Shown: piece by piece, positions 1 to 5,718 of the stretch
How positions within the stretch are numbered: position 1 is the first letter of the stretch
How the letters are laid out: the number at the start of each line of letters is the position of its first letter
Assembly (NCBI GenBank): GCA_020724945.1
Contig: DYFX01000014.1
Span: 1 to 7,994 of the forward strand
Direction of reading: 5' to 3'
Length of the DNA: 7,994 nt
Source of the DNA: Candidatus Paceibacter sp.
GTDB taxonomy: Bacteria; Patescibacteriota; Patescibacteriia; SG8-24; DYFX01
Translations under genes and position numbers: made by a program
The notes under the pieces: model-generated
The model's database searches: none
What the model was told of the DNA's origin: nothing
Seen by the model: only the letters and a program-made list of their open reading frames with translations

Positions 1-1
1 C

Positions 2-640
2 CCCGTGCTGTTCACGGCCGTCCAGGTCGAGGACGGCCAGCGCGCCTGGCGCGCCGCCGGCGGACAGCAGCTCGGCAGCGTCTGGGGCCACGGCGCCTAC
101 GTCGCGCCGGACTGGTCGGCCGACTGGCTGCATCGCGAGGCGATCGCGCTGCGCGGCCGGCTCGCGCGCAAGCACTTCGGCGCCGACTACGGGGCGCTCG
201 ACACCGCCGGCAAGGCCGCGGTCTGGCTCTGGATGGGCCTCTATGCGCTCGACGATGTCCGCGTGCTCGCGCTCGCGATGGCGTTCTCGATCGCGTCGTT
301 CGTGCAGGTCGTCCTGCTGCTGTACATCCTGCGCCGGAAGTTCGGCCGCATCGGCGGCACCGGCATCTTCCGCGCGTTCGGCAAGTTCTTCCTGGGCGCG
401 GCCGCCGCGGGCTGGACGGCGCTGGCCGTCATCAATCCCGGACTGCAGGATCTCGACACGCGCCCCTTCGCTTCCGTCTTCGGGGAGGCCGCCTTCGCCA
501 CCGTCCTTGGCCTCGGCGCCTACGGCCTCGTGCTCTGGTTCCTGAAGTCCGAGGAACTCCTGTCCATCGTCGAGGCCGTCCGCGGCCGGTTCCTGAAGGT
601 CGAGAAACCGCTCGCCGTCCAGGATGCCGAGAAGCTCTAG
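2..640 (+). CDS. Chimeric partial ORF: qNOR-like N-terminus joined to MurJ-like C-terminus
   Basis: The frame is open to the left edge, so the true start is probably upstream; the GTG at 5 is only the first possible start in view. Counting from it, residues ~1-72 match the periplasmic N-terminal region of quinol-dependent nitric oxide reductase (NorB/qNOR): GQ..W...GG...GSVWGHGAYVAPDWSADWLHRE at residues 11-45 is that family's hallmark. From about residue 85 the text changes to the last three membrane helices of MurJ/MviN, the lipid II flippase: helices near 87-109, 122-143 and 157-180, an arginine-lysine loop after the first, and the tail LKSEELL at 180-186. LYALDDVR (79-86) resembles MurJ's internal YAL.DTRTP motif, which normally lies ~30 residues further upstream. 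No catalytic qNOR membrane core follows, so nitric oxide reduction is not expected. The MurJ part is probably the native gene. The join may be an assembly chimera, a rearrangement or a pseudogene; the ORF itself is certain. Confidence 0.65.
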   Translation, partial: PVLFTAVQVEDGQRAWRAAGGQQLGSVWGHGAYVAPDWSADWLHREAIALRGRLARKHFGADYGALDTAGKAAVWLWMGLYALDDVRVLALAMAFSIASFVQVVLLLYILRRKFGRIGGTGIFRAFGKFFLGAAAAGWTALAVINPGLQDLDTRPFASVFGEAAFATVLGLGAYGLVLWFLKSEELLSIVEAVRGRFLKVEKPLAVQDAEKL

Positions 641-643
641 CCG

Positions 644-667
644 CCCGCTTGACGAAAGCGGGTTTTT
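644..667 (+). terminator. Intrinsic terminator of the MurJ-like frame
   Basis: A perfect 7-bp stem, CCCGCTT (644-650) with AAGCGGG (656-662), closes a 5-nt loop (GACGA) and is followed directly by five T. It begins 3 nt after the TAG stop at 638-640. The hairpin also contains the -35 box of the next promoter. Confidence 0.85.
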
Positions 668-677
668 CCTCTAGCGT
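649..677 (+). promoter_or_regulatory. Sigma70-type promoter overlapping the terminator, for the 731-1855 gene
   Basis: TTGACG (649-654) matches the -35 consensus at 5 of 6 positions. A spacer of exactly 17 bp leads to TAGCGT (672-677), a TAnnnT-type -10. The -35 covers the loop of the upstream terminator and its T-tract lies in the spacer. Transcription would start near 684, leaving a leader of about 47 nt before the GTG at 731. The same layout, with the same -10 hexamer, recurs before lepA. Not experimentally shown. Confidence 0.55.
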
Positions 678-719
678 AGGGCGTTCCGCATCCGCGGAGC
701 GCGCCCTTTGACTCGACCT

Positions 720-725
720 GGGAGG
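720..725 (+). promoter_or_regulatory. Shine-Dalgarno site fixing the GTG start at 731
   Basis: GGGAGG ends 5 nt before GTG 731. It is the strongest ribosome-binding site in the window and supports a GTG start over any internal ATG of the glycosyltransferase-like gene. Confidence 0.75.
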
Positions 726-730
726 CTCTC

Positions 731-1855
731 GTGTCCAAGTCCGCCGTCTCGCTGAACGACGCCCGCTTCGTCGATTTCCGTTCCCGGTCCGACGGCCCGC
801 GTGTCGTCTTCCTCTGCCGGGACCCCGGCAGCTGGAAGGCGATGCATCCGGTCATCGATCGGGCGGTCTCCGCCCGCGATCTCCACCCCTACGCGCTCAT
901 CGCGGGGTGGACGAGGGACTACCTCGAGCGCACGCCGAAGATCGTCGAGCAGGGTTCGTGCGAAGCGTTCGATCGCGAGCGCCTCCATGCCCTGAAGCCC
1001 GCCGCCTTCGTGACGGCCTGCGGCGTGAGCGACCACCACCTCGAGGTCGCCGCCCGTGAGCTGTTCCCGGATGTCCCGATGCTCTGCATCGAGGACAACT
1101 ACGGGCAGTACGGACGGCTCTTCCGCGAGATGCTCCGGAGGGACCTCGTCTTGCCGGAGAAGGTCTGCTGCATCGACCGCGAGTCGGCGCGCGACCTCGC
1201 CGAGACCTTTCCCGAGTTCGCCGAGGGACGGGTCGCCGTCACGGGACAGCCCGCCTTCGACGGCCTCATCCCGGCCGGGGGCGCGGACGCCATCCGGCGC
1301 CTGCGCGATCGTTTCGGCGTCGAGGCCTCGGCCTCGCTCGTGAGCGTCATCGGGGCGCCCGGCGAGATCGAGTTCGTCCGCGCCCTCGCCGACGCCCTCG
1401 CCGCCCGCGGCTGCACGGGCCCGGTCTACGCCTTCCGCCAGCATCCGCGCGATCCGACCTGGCCCGGCCTCTACCTCGAAGCCTTCGACAAGGCCGGACT
1501 GCAGATCGCGGAGACCGACGCCGCGTCGGTCGACGATGTGGTCGCCGCATCGGACACGGTCGTGGCCTCCGGTTCGACCGAGCTCGTCCGCGCCGTCTAC
1601 CTCGGCATCCCCGCGGTGTATGTGACGGACACGCCCGGGTCGCCCCCGCCCGTCCGGGTGGGGGCCGCCCTCCGGGCCCGTTCGCCCGAGGATGCGGCGC
1701 ATCTCATCCAGATGCTGGCCGACCCCGATCCGGACGCTTCGGTCCCGATGCTGGCCGACATCATCCGCCGCAACCAGTCGCGGCACTACCCGCCCGGCCG
1801 CCGCTCCGCGACGGAGGCCGTCCTGGCCGAAATCATCCGCCTCCTCCGCCCTTAG
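731..1855 (+). CDS. GT-B-like glycosyltransferase/sugar epimerase-fold protein of unknown substrate
   Basis: This 374-residue protein has no signal peptide or membrane helix and should be cytosolic, perhaps at the inner face of the membrane. It reads as two Rossmann-like halves, as in GT-B enzymes. The N-terminal half opens with a beta strand (VVFLC, 25-29). A hinge-proximal VTGQPAFDGL (170-179) resembles the VTG.P.fD segment of UDP-GlcNAc 2-epimerases and CDP-glycerol transferases. The C-terminal half has FRQHPR (235-240) and the segment 268-298 (DDVVAASDTVVASGSTELV, then LGIPAVYV), the usual sugar-nucleotide site pattern in which an 'S.S...E...LG.P' stretch binds the donor. The GTG start is supported by GGGAGG 5 nt upstream. 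It is transcribed alone between two terminators, beside the MurJ remnant, so a cell-envelope glycan role is possible but inferred. Family fold is fairly likely; reaction and substrate are unknown. Confidence 0.6.
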   Translation: MSKSAVSLNDARFVDFRSRSDGPRVVFLCRDPGSWKAMHPVIDRAVSARDLHPYALIAGWTRDYLERTPKIVEQGSCEAFDRERLHALKPAAFVTACGVSDHHLEVAARELFPDVPMLCIEDNYGQYGRLFREMLRRDLVLPEKVCCIDRESARDLAETFPEFAEGRVAVTGQPAFDGLIPAGGADAIRRLRDRFGVEASASLVSVIGAPGEIEFVRALADALAARGCTGPVYAFRQHPRDPTWPGLYLEAFDKAGLQIAETDAASVDDVVAASDTVVASGSTELVRAVYLGIPAVYVTDTPGSPPPVRVGAALRARSPEDAAHLIQMLADPDPDASVPMLADIIRRNQSRHYPPGRRSATEAVLAEIIRLLRP

Positions 1856-1885
1856 CCCCGCCCGTCGACACGGCCGGGGTTTTTT
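1856..1885 (+). terminator. Intrinsic terminator of the glycosyltransferase-like gene
   Basis: CCCCG (1856-1860) pairs with CGGGG (1875-1879). Inside, after one C-C mismatch, CCGT (1862-1865) pairs with ACGG (1870-1873) around a CGAC loop. Six T follow (1880-1885). The stem begins on the base after the TAG stop (1853-1855). Confidence 0.85.
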
Positions 1886-1893
1886 GATAGCGT
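1865..1893 (+). promoter_or_regulatory. Sigma70-type promoter overlapping the terminator, for the lepA operon
   Basis: TCGACA (1865-1870, 5 of 6 to the -35 consensus), a 17-bp spacer holding the T-tract, and TAGCGT (1888-1893). The -35 covers the terminator loop, as at 649-677. The -10 ends only 9 nt before the lepA ATG, so the transcript would start about 0-3 nt upstream of the codon. No convincing Shine-Dalgarno lies in between. Confidence 0.55.
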
Positions 1894-1902
1894 TGAGCCG
1901 AT

Positions 1903-3753
1903 ATGCCCGCCTCCATCCGCAATTTCTGCATCATCGCGCACATCGACCACGGGAAATCCACCCTGGCCGACCGGTTCTTGGAATTCACCGGAACGGTCCA
2001 GAAGCGCGAGATGAAGGCGCAGCTGCTCGACACGATGGACCTCGAGCGCGAGCGCGGCATCACCATCAAGCTCCAGCCCGTCCGGATGGACTACAAGAAA
2101 GGGGATCAGGAGTACATCCTGAACCTCATCGACACGCCGGGGCATGTGGACTTCACCTACGAGGTCTCGCGTTCGCTCGCCGCCGTCGAAGGCGCCATCC
2201 TGCTGGTCGACGCCACCCAAGGCGTCCAGGCGCAGACGATCGGCAACCTCTACCTCGCCATCGAGCAGGGCCTCGAGATCATCCCGGTCATCAACAAGAT
2301 CGACATGCCCGCGGCCGACATCGAGAAGACCTCGGCGGAGTTCATGCAGCTGCTCGGCTGCAAGCGCGAGGAGATCATCCTCGCCTCCGGCAAGACGGGA
2401 CAGGGCATCCAGGATATCGTCGACGCCGTCATCGCCCGCGTGCCGCCTCCGAAAATCGAGACCGAAAAGCCGCTTCGCGCGCTCATCTTCGATTCCATCT
2501 ACGACGAATACAAAGGCGTCGTCGCCTTCGTGCGCATCGTCGAAGGCTCCGTGAAGCGCGGCGTGCAAGCCCAGCTCACCGCCACGCTCGCGCAGAACGA
2601 GGTGCTCGAGGTCGGCTGGTTCCGCCCCAAGCTGATGCAGGCGCCGAGCCTCTCCGCCGGCGAGATCGGCTACATCGTGACCGGCCACAAGGACATCGCC
2701 GCCTGCCGCGTCGGCGACACCATCACCGTCGCGGACTGGAAGGCGCAGGGCGTGCAGCCGCTTCCCGGCTACAAGGAAATCAAGCCGATGGTCTTCGCCG
2801 GCGTCTTCCCGAAGGAAGGCGACGAGTTCCAGCGCCTGCGCGAAGGGCTCCTGAAGCTGAAACTGTCGGACGCATCGCTCGCCTTCGAGCCGGAACAATC
2901 CTCCGCGCTCGGCTTCGGATTCCGCTGCGGACTGCTCGGCCTCCTGCACCTCGAGATCCTCCAGGAACGCCTGACGCGCGAATACGGCCTCGACCTCATC
3001 GTCACCGTGCCGAGCGTCGCCTATAAGGTGGACCTGAAGCGCGGCGAGACCATCACCATCAAGTCGCCCTCGGAGCTTCCCGACATGAGCAATGTCGACC
3101 GCATCCACGAGCCGTGGGTCAAGCTCGACATCGTCACGCCCAAGCAGTACATCGGCGGCGTGATGGGCATGGTCGTCGACAAGCGCGGCGTCTACCAGAC
3201 GATGGAATACCTGACGGGCGTCGAATCGGCCGCGGCCGTCGACGACGTGGTCGGCGCGCGCGTCATCATGCACTTCCAGATGCCGCTCTCGGCCATCCTG
3301 GTCGACTTCTATGATAAGCTGAAGAGCGTGTCCTCCGGCTACGCCTCGATGAACTACGAGTTCATCGAGTACCGCCCCGCCGATGTCGTGAAGATGTCCA
3401 TCCTGGTGGCGGAAGACCCCGTCGAGGCGCTCTCGATGATGGTCTACGAGGACGAGGCCGCGCGCATCGGACGGCGCGTCTGCGAGATCCTGAAGGAGGA
3501 GATCGAACAGACGCAGTTCGAGATCAAGATCCAGGCGGCCATCGGCGGCAAGATCGTCGCTTCCGAGCGCATCAAGCCGTTCCGCAAGGATGTCACGGGC
3601 TACCTCTATGGCGGCGACGTGACGCGCAAGAAGAAGCTCCTCGAGAAGCAGAAGAAGGGCAAGAAGAAGATGATGAGCCTGGCCGCCGGCGGCGTCGACA
3701 TCCCGCCCGAGGCGTTCATCGCGGTGCTGAAACGGCGTGACGAAGGAAAATAG
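1903..3753 (+). CDS. lepA: Elongation factor 4 (LepA), ribosome-associated GTPase
   Basis: LepA/EF4 is a cytosolic translational GTPase that binds the ribosome and affects elongation, back-translocation and assembly under stress. All GTPase motifs are present: G1 AHIDHGKST (12-20), G2 RGITIK (51-56), G3 DTPGH (77-81), G4 NKID (131-134) and G5 ASGKTG (161-166, with Gly where SAKTG usually has Ala). EF-G-like domains II, III and V follow, then the LepA-specific C-terminal domain with its lysine-rich stretch (about residues 576-590) and the IPPEAFIAVLK end. Length 616 compares with about 600 in the family; the small excess includes two or three extra residues between the lysine-rich stretch and IPPEAF. 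The ATG is set by the conserved IRNFCIIAHIDHGKS opening. It is first gene of an operon with the miniprotein and recJ (4-nt gap to the next start), expressed from the promoter at 1865-1893. Identification is secure. Confidence 0.97.
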   Translation: MPASIRNFCIIAHIDHGKSTLADRFLEFTGTVQKREMKAQLLDTMDLERERGITIKLQPVRMDYKKGDQEYILNLIDTPGHVDFTYEVSRSLAAVEGAILLVDATQGVQAQTIGNLYLAIEQGLEIIPVINKIDMPAADIEKTSAEFMQLLGCKREEIILASGKTGQGIQDIVDAVIARVPPPKIETEKPLRALIFDSIYDEYKGVVAFVRIVEGSVKRGVQAQLTATLAQNEVLEVGWFRPKLMQAPSLSAGEIGYIVTGHKDIAACRVGDTITVADWKAQGVQPLPGYKEIKPMVFAGVFPKEGDEFQRLREGLLKLKLSDASLAFEPEQSSALGFGFRCGLLGLLHLEILQERLTREYGLDLIVTVPSVAYKVDLKRGETITIKSPSELPDMSNVDRIHEPWVKLDIVTPKQYIGGVMGMVVDKRGVYQTMEYLTGVESAAAVDDVVGARVIMHFQMPLSAILVDFYDKLKSVSSGYASMNYEFIEYRPADVVKMSILVAEDPVEALSMMVYEDEAARIGRRVCEILKEEIEQTQFEIKIQAAIGGKIVASERIKPFRKDVTGYLYGGDVTRKKKLLEKQKKGKKKMMSLAAGGVDIPPEAFIAVLKRRDEGK

Positions 3754-3757
3754 CGAT

Positions 3758-3862
3758 ATGAAGAAATGGCGTAGGCGCGATTGGATCAAGAAGGGCTGGG
3801 CGGTGCTGTGCCTCCTGGTCATGGCCTCCATGCTTGTCTCCACGGCCCTTTACGGGTACTAA
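3758..3862 (+). CDS. 34-residue single-pass membrane miniprotein
   Basis: ATG (3758) to TAA (3860-3862) encodes 34 residues. The N-terminus is strongly basic: MKKWRRRDWIKKG carries seven Lys/Arg in the first 12 residues. About 21 hydrophobic residues follow (WAVLCLLVMASMLVSTALYG), long enough for one membrane helix, and the end is the short tail Gly-Tyr. By the positive-inside rule the N-terminus should be cytoplasmic. There is no lipobox at the cysteine (preceded by AVL). AAGGA (3743-3747) lies 10 nt upstream of the ATG. It starts 4 nt after the lepA stop and ends 6 nt before recJ, so it fills the intercistronic gap exactly, and its stop codon overlaps the recJ ribosome-binding site. I do not recognise a named family. 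It may be a true membrane miniprotein or mainly a translational coupler for recJ. Confidence 0.65.
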   Translation: MKKWRRRDWIKKGWAVLCLLVMASMLVSTALYGY

Positions 3863-3868
3863 GGGGAC

Positions 3869-5578
3869 ATGGGTCAGAAACGATGGAAGATGGCCGAGCC
3901 GGTCCCGCGGGAGGCGTACGACGCCCTGGCGGGACATTCGCGGCTCATCGCCGCGCTCCTCTGGAGACGGGGCATCCGTACGGCCGCCGAGGCCGAGGGA
4001 TTCCTGCATCCTTCCTGGGACCGGGATGTCCATGACCCGTTCCTGTTCCTTGATATGCGCAAGGCCGTCGACCGCCTGATGAGGGCGGCGCGGTCGGGCG
4101 AGAAGATCGTCGTCCACGGCGACTACGACGCCGACGGCGTCTCCGGTTCGGTGGTGCTGCATTCCACGCTCAAGGCGATCGGCGCCGACGTGTCGGTCTA
4201 CCTTCCGCACCGCGAGAAGGACGGCTACGGCATGAACGCCCCGTCCATCGAAAAGATGGCGGAGGGCGGCGCGAAGGTCATCGTGACCTGCGACTGCGGC
4301 ATCTCGAGCGGCAAGGAGATCGCGCTGGCGGTCTCGCTCGGCATCGATGTCATCGTCACCGATCACCATACCCTTCCGCCCGAGCTCCCTCCGGCCTACG
4401 CCATCCTGCATCCGCTGCGCGAAGGCGAGACCTACCCGTTCCGCCACCTCACGGGAGGCGGCGTGGCCTTCAAGCTCTGCCAGGCGCTCTGGAAGGAGGC
4501 GAACCTGCCGCCCGGCCACGAGAAGTGGCTGCTCGACATGGTCTCCATCTCCACCGTCGCCGACATGGGCAAGCTCGTCGGCGAGAACCGCGCGCTCGTG
4601 CACTACGGGCTCGTGGTCCTCAACAAGACGAGGCGCCTCGGGCTCAAGACCTTGATCGACGGCGTGAAGCGCGACGACGAGACGCTCGACGCCATGTCGA
4701 TCGGCTTCCGCATCGCGCCGCGCATCAACGCGGCCGGACGCATGGAGCACGCCGACGCGGCCTTCGGACTGCTGACGGCGGACACGAAGGAAGACGCGGA
4801 AGTCCGCGCCGAAGTCCTCCACGGCCACAACGCCGACCGCCAGAAGGCGACCGCGCGCATCATGGAAGAGGCTTTCGTGATGGGCGCCGCGCAAGCGTCG
4901 CAGAGCGCGATCGTCGTGGCGGGTCAGGGTTGGCCGGCCGCGCTTTGCGGCCTCGTCGCCTCCAAGCTCGTGGACGAGCATTACCGCCCCGTCATCGCGG
5001 TCGGCCGCGACGAGCACGGACGCTATGTCGGCTCCGGCCGCAGCATCCCCGGCTTCGATGTCACGGGCGCGCTCCGCGCCTGCGCCGAGCACATCCAGAA
5101 GTTCGGCGGCCACCCGGCCGCCTGCGGGATGACGATCGTCGGCGACGGGAACTTCGAAGCCTTCAAGCGGGCTTTCATCGCCCACGCCGACGCGACCATC
5201 GGCTCCTCCGACCTCACGCCCTCGATCGAGATCGAGGAAGAGGCGGCGGTCCACGAGGTCTCCGTCGGGCTCATCAAGGAGCTGAAGGCGCTCGAGCCGC
5301 ACGGCGAGGGCAATCCTCGTCCGCGCTTCCTCCTGCGCGGCGGCCGCGTCGCCTCCTCGCGGCAGGTCGGCGCGGAGGGCAAGCACCTCCAGCTGACGGT
5401 CGTCGACGACAAGGGCGGACGCCTGAAGCTCATCGGCTTCGGGTTCGGTCCGCTGCTCGCGGAGCTCCCGATCGGCGGTCCCGTCGACGCCGTCGTCGAG
5501 CTCGACCTCAACGAATGGAACGGCCGGGTCGAGCCGCAAGGGAGGATCGTCGATGTCCGTACGGCCGCTGACGCGTAG
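3869..5578 (+). CDS. recJ: Single-stranded-DNA-specific exonuclease RecJ
   Basis: RecJ degrades single-stranded DNA 5' to 3' in RecFOR recombination, mismatch and base-excision repair, using two Mn/Mg ions in the cytosol. The N-terminal part has the usual RRGI..A.EAEGFL..........HDPFLF.DM..A layout. DHH-domain motifs follow in order: DYDADG (85-90), TCDCGIS (140-146), VTDHH (163-167), STVADMGKL (228-236) and RIAPRINAAGRM (281-292). The DHHA1 domain carries GSGRSIPGFDV (388-398) and KFGGHPAACG (411-420). The OB-fold domain begins near 466 with ELKALEPHGEGNPRP (471-485) and runs to the end. At 569 residues it is full length with no missing catalytic residue. The ATG at 3869 keeps the conserved early Trp (residue 6), but its AAGGGG (3861-3866) ends only 2 nt away, so a start slightly downstream (Met 8) cannot be excluded. 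Last gene of the lepA operon; its stop lies in the terminator loop. Confidence 0.96.
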   Translation: MGQKRWKMAEPVPREAYDALAGHSRLIAALLWRRGIRTAAEAEGFLHPSWDRDVHDPFLFLDMRKAVDRLMRAARSGEKIVVHGDYDADGVSGSVVLHSTLKAIGADVSVYLPHREKDGYGMNAPSIEKMAEGGAKVIVTCDCGISSGKEIALAVSLGIDVIVTDHHTLPPELPPAYAILHPLREGETYPFRHLTGGGVAFKLCQALWKEANLPPGHEKWLLDMVSISTVADMGKLVGENRALVHYGLVVLNKTRRLGLKTLIDGVKRDDETLDAMSIGFRIAPRINAAGRMEHADAAFGLLTADTKEDAEVRAEVLHGHNADRQKATARIMEEAFVMGAAQASQSAIVVAGQGWPAALCGLVASKLVDEHYRPVIAVGRDEHGRYVGSGRSIPGFDVTGALRACAEHIQKFGGHPAACGMTIVGDGNFEAFKRAFIAHADATIGSSDLTPSIEIEEEAAVHEVSVGLIKELKALEPHGEGNPRPRFLLRGGRVASSRQVGAEGKHLQLTVVDDKGGRLKLIGFGFGPLLAELPIGGPVDAVVELDLNEWNGRVEPQGRIVDVRTAADA

Positions 5579-5596
5579 TCGGCGGCTTTTCTTTTT
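5564..5596 (+). terminator. Intrinsic terminator of the lepA-recJ operon, containing the recJ stop codon
   Basis: GCCGCTGAC (5564-5572) pairs with GTCGGCGGC (5578-5586): a 9-bp stem with one G-U wobble and a 5-nt loop (GCGTA). TTTTCTTTTT follows (5587-5596). The recJ TAG (5576-5578) sits in the loop and first base of the right arm, so the last four sense codons of recJ form most of the left arm. Confidence 0.8.
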
Positions 5597-5597
5597 C

Positions 5598-5690
5598 TTG
5601 TCATCCTGGTCAGAGCGTGTAGCCGCAAGGCTTGCCTTGCCGGTCCGTAAGACCGGGCGGGGCAAGCCCCGCAGCTACACTTGATGACAA
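5598..5690. repeat. Composite palindromic extragenic element (REP/MITE-like)
   Basis: Several nested inverted repeats fill this gap. Outer arms: TTGTCATC (5598-5605) and GATGACAA (5683-5690), perfect. Second arms: GTGTAGC (5617-5623) and GCTACAC (5674-5680), perfect. Within the left half, GCAAGGC-TT-GCCTTGC (5625-5640) is a perfect palindrome; within the right half, GCGGGGC-AA-GCCCCGC (5657-5672) is another. The centre is CCGGTC (5640-5645) with GACCGG (5651-5656) around a CGTAA loop. The two halves are also near complements along 5617-5680, so the whole can fold as one long hairpin or as three small ones. There is no coding capacity and no obvious target duplication. From memory, GTAG..GC-type palindromes and TGTCATCCTG-type repeats are common extragenic repeats in bacteria; I see only one copy in this window. 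Confidence 0.75.
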
Positions 5691-5712
5691 AAACTAGAAC
5701 CTTCCTTACACT
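5684..5712 (+). promoter_or_regulatory. Sigma70-type promoter of the rnhA unit
   Basis: ATGACA (5684-5689, 5 of 6 to the -35 consensus), a 17-bp spacer and TACACT (5707-5712, TAnnnT). The -10 ends 6 nt before the ATG at 5719, so the expected start site is the A of the start codon or close to it. The -35 lies within the right outer arm of the palindromic element. No Shine-Dalgarno is seen before 5719. Confidence 0.55.
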
Positions 5713-5718
5713 ACTCGC

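Noticed and set aside
5..220. Evidence that this organism respires nitric oxide
   Set aside because: Only the N-terminal qNOR segment is present; the catalytic membrane core with its haem ligands is absent and the junction may be artefactual.
671..1786. 371-residue antisense frame over the glycosyltransferase-like gene
   Set aside because: The + strand frame has a strong ribosome-binding site, promoter, terminator and fold motifs; the antisense product is Gly/Arg/Asp low-complexity.
1692..3026. 444-residue + strand frame spanning the end of one gene and lepA
   Set aside because: Out-of-frame overlap of two supported genes, crossing a terminator; Arg/Ala/His-rich without motifs.
3628..3672. 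Repetitive aag-rich tract near the end of lepA
   Set aside because: It encodes the lysine-rich segment normal for the LepA C-terminal domain, not a DNA repeat.
1852..3843. 663-residue open frame antisense to lepA
   Set aside because: It mirrors a secure lepA gene; G+C-rich third positions keep the opposite frame open. The translation is low-complexity (His, Asp, Leu, Arg-rich) with no recognisable motif.
4525..5571. 348-residue Arg-rich + frame within recJ
   Set aside because: Out-of-frame shadow of recJ with very Arg-rich composition.
3716..5665. 649-residue open frame antisense to recJ
   Set aside because: Same shadow effect over a complete recJ; composition is Asp/Arg/Val-rich and it runs through the terminator and part of the palindromic element.
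5598..5690. Palindromes as a CRISPR array or tRNA
   Set aside because: There are no regularly spaced direct repeats, and the nested inverted repeats do not give a cloverleaf with T-loop or anticodon features.
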